64,000 nt of DNA from Pseudomonas alliivorans (GTDB lineage Bacteria; Pseudomonadota; Gammaproteobacteria; Pseudomonadales; Pseudomonadaceae), in NCBI RefSeq assembly GCF_017826695.1, contig NZ_JAFFZW010000002.1:620001-684000 (forward strand), given 5' to 3'. This document shows, one piece after another, positions 62,805 through 64,000 of this stretch. Every line of letters starts with the position of its first letter. The stretch's first letter is position 1. The translations under genes and the position numbers were made by a program. Below the pieces are notes generated by a model, which saw only the letters and a list, made by a program, of their open reading frames with translations, was not told the origin of the DNA and did not search any database.

Positions 62805-63635
62805 TCAACCCAGGATGTAACGCCCGATTGCAGTTGCAACACCGTCCTCGACATTGCTGCCGGTGACATGATCAGCCTGACTCAACACGGCGGGCTCTCC
62901 CTGGCCCATCGCGATCGACACCCCGGCCTTGTGAAACATGGCCACATCATTGCCGCCATCACCGATGGCAGCAGTGTGAGCGAGATCGACGCCCAGGTAA
63001 TCAGCAAGTGCTACCAGCGCAGAACCTTTGTTGGCCTCCAGCGCCGTGACATCCAGATAATAACGCTGCGAGCGCGCAGCCAGCGCCAGCCCGTCGATAA
63101 GCGGATTCAGACGCGCTTCGAGCGTTTTGAGCAATTCGAAGTCCTTGCTCGCGGCGACAATCTTGTCGACACGATCCAGATAGGGCTCGAAGCTGCTCAC
63201 TCGTACCGGCTCGTAGCCCAACGCATCGCGCTCATGGTCGACATAGTCCCCTTCGAGATCGAGCAACAGCCAATCGTCATCAGCGAACACCCAGATCGCG
63301 ACCTTCTGGGTCGCGAAGAGGTCCAGGCAAGTACGCACCGCAGTCGGGTCGATGCGGTGTGCTGCCAGAAGACGGCCATCGGCGTGGGTGATGGTTCCGC
63401 CATTGAACGCAACCGTTGGCAACTCGATGCCCAGCGCCTCGATCACCCCTCGCATCGCACGCGGAGGCCGACTGCTTGCCAGGGTGAAATGAACCCCCGC
63501 CCGTTGCAGATCATGCACGGCGTCGATGTTGGCCTGACTCAGGCTGTGATCGGGACGCAGCAACGTACCATCGATATCGGAAAGCAGAAAACGTACAGAT
63601 CGTTCGGACGCAGACAGATCAGTGGGTTCAGACAT
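62805..63635 (-). CDS. Cof-type HAD-IIB phosphatase
   Basis: A 276-residue HAD hydrolase with a type IIB cap. Motif I is LLSDIDGTLLRPD (Asp nucleophile), motif II near TLASSRPPRA, motif III Lys in ALEANKGSALVALADYLG, motif IV GDGGNDVAMFHKAGVSIAMG. Relatives dephosphorylate sugar phosphates or flavin precursors. ATG 63635 fits; it overlaps zwf by eight bases, so translation may be coupled. The substrate is unknown. Confidence 0.93.
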   Translation of the reverse strand: MSEPTDLSASERSVRFLLSDIDGTLLRPDHSLSQANIDAVHDLQRAGVHFTLASSRPPRAMRGVIEALGIELPTVAFNGGTITHADGRLLAAHRIDPTAVRTCLDLFATQKVAIWVFADDDWLLLDLEGDYVDHERDALGYEPVRVSSFEPYLDRVDKIVAASKDFELLKTLEARLNPLIDGLALAARSQRYYLDVTALEANKGSALVALADYLGVDLAHTAAIGDGGNDVAMFHKAGVSIAMGQGEPAVLSQADHVTGSNVEDGVATAIGRYILG

Positions 63636-64000
63636 TGAGTTCACGCCATTCACGACCATCACGATTCAACAACTCGTCGCCGACCTCGGGACCGTCCTTG
63701 CCCGCCTCGTACAACGTGACCTCGGGGTGCCTGGCCCACGCATCGAGAAACGGTTGCACGGCGCGCCATCCGTTTTCGATGTTGTCGGCACGCTGGAACA
63801 ACGTCTGATCCCCGGTCAGGCAGTCGTAGATCAGCGTTTCATAGCCGGTCGATGGCTGCATTTCGAAGAAGTCCTTGTAGGCAAAACCCAGCTCGATGTC
63901 TTCCATCTTCAGCGTCGGCCCAGGGCGCTTGGCGAATAGATCGAACCACATGCCCTCGTTGGGCTGGATCTGGATGCGTAGATAGTTCGGCTTGAGCCGA
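63628..64000 (-). CDS. zwf: Glucose-6-phosphate 1-dehydrogenase, C-terminal part
   Basis: The last 124 residues of Zwf, which oxidises glucose-6-phosphate at the start of the pentose phosphate and Entner-Doudoroff routes. LKPNYLRIQIQPNEGMWFDL, then KDFFEMQPSTGYETLIYDCL and LFQRADNIENGWRAVQPFLD are the conserved C-terminal domain, ending WRELNV. The 5' end lies beyond the window. Its stop overlaps the start of the HAD gene downstream, suggesting co-expression. Confidence 0.95.
   Translation of the reverse strand, partial: RLKPNYLRIQIQPNEGMWFDLFAKRPGPTLKMEDIELGFAYKDFFEMQPSTGYETLIYDCLTGDQTLFQRADNIENGWRAVQPFLDAWARHPEVTLYEAGKDGPEVGDELLNRDGREWRELNV

Overview
The window looks like a chromosomal segment of a fluorescent Pseudomonas, most likely the P. 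syringae group. The evidence is gene content and protein similarity from memory: an MvaT-family H-NS protein, a MexEF-OprN-type efflux operon, gor, galU, zwf, the ahpC/ahpF pair, TonB receptors, and codon use rich in GC at third positions. No rRNA, tRNA or CRISPR array was seen. No database search was possible, so family names rest on recognised motifs.

Layout. 1-7.6 kb: a BCCT osmolyte transporter cut by the window edge, a DEDD exonuclease overlapping a cNMP/CBS/DUF294 signalling protein, the antiporter NhaA, a candidate structured leader RNA ahead of a SnoaL-like gene, and a membrane M50 peptidase. 7.6-9.9 kb: a scar region with a complete IS3-family element (3-bp target duplication, but a damaged frameshift signal) beside an IS66 tnpA fragment. 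9.9-14.9 kb: a secreted hydrolase followed by an FhuE-like siderophore receptor with a candidate Fur box. 14.9-19.3 kb: a short PAS-PAS chemoreceptor, an AraC regulator divergent from a small unknown gene, an MFS remnant, and a cysteine-cluster protein.

19.3-33.2 kb is a run of small redox and electrophile-stress modules, each with its own regulator: OYE/HxlR, TetR/NmrA/HTH, NemR/DJ-1-like/NemA with three copies of one operator, then GNAT, Nudix, an OPT transporter, haloacid dehalogenase, SDR, SnoaL-like, and AKR/AraC. 33.3-40.3 kb holds a self-contained TonB importer. A ROK regulator and a secreted propeller-like protein are read one way. A large TonB receptor with private ExbB, ExbD and an N-terminally extended TonB are read the other way. 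A 10-bp-armed palindrome lies between them. This is the best candidate for an undescribed system; its substrate cannot be read from the sequence.

40.4-46.3 kb: mexE-mexF-oprN-like efflux operon ending in a strong terminator. 46.4-49.4 kb: a TPR protein, an MvaT-family silencer starting at TTG, an orphan terminator that may end a small RNA, and a secreted unknown. 49.5-52.4 kb: gloA, ahpF and ahpC. 52.5-54.6 kb: a tyrosine recombinase divergent from a KfrA-like coiled-coil DNA-binding protein. 54.7-58.3 kb: a PAS histidine kinase behind gor, then galU. 58.8-64 kb: two small lipoproteins, DUF1883, a 59-residue protein, AlkB, a GH15 enzyme, a Cof-type HAD phosphatase, and the 3' end of zwf.
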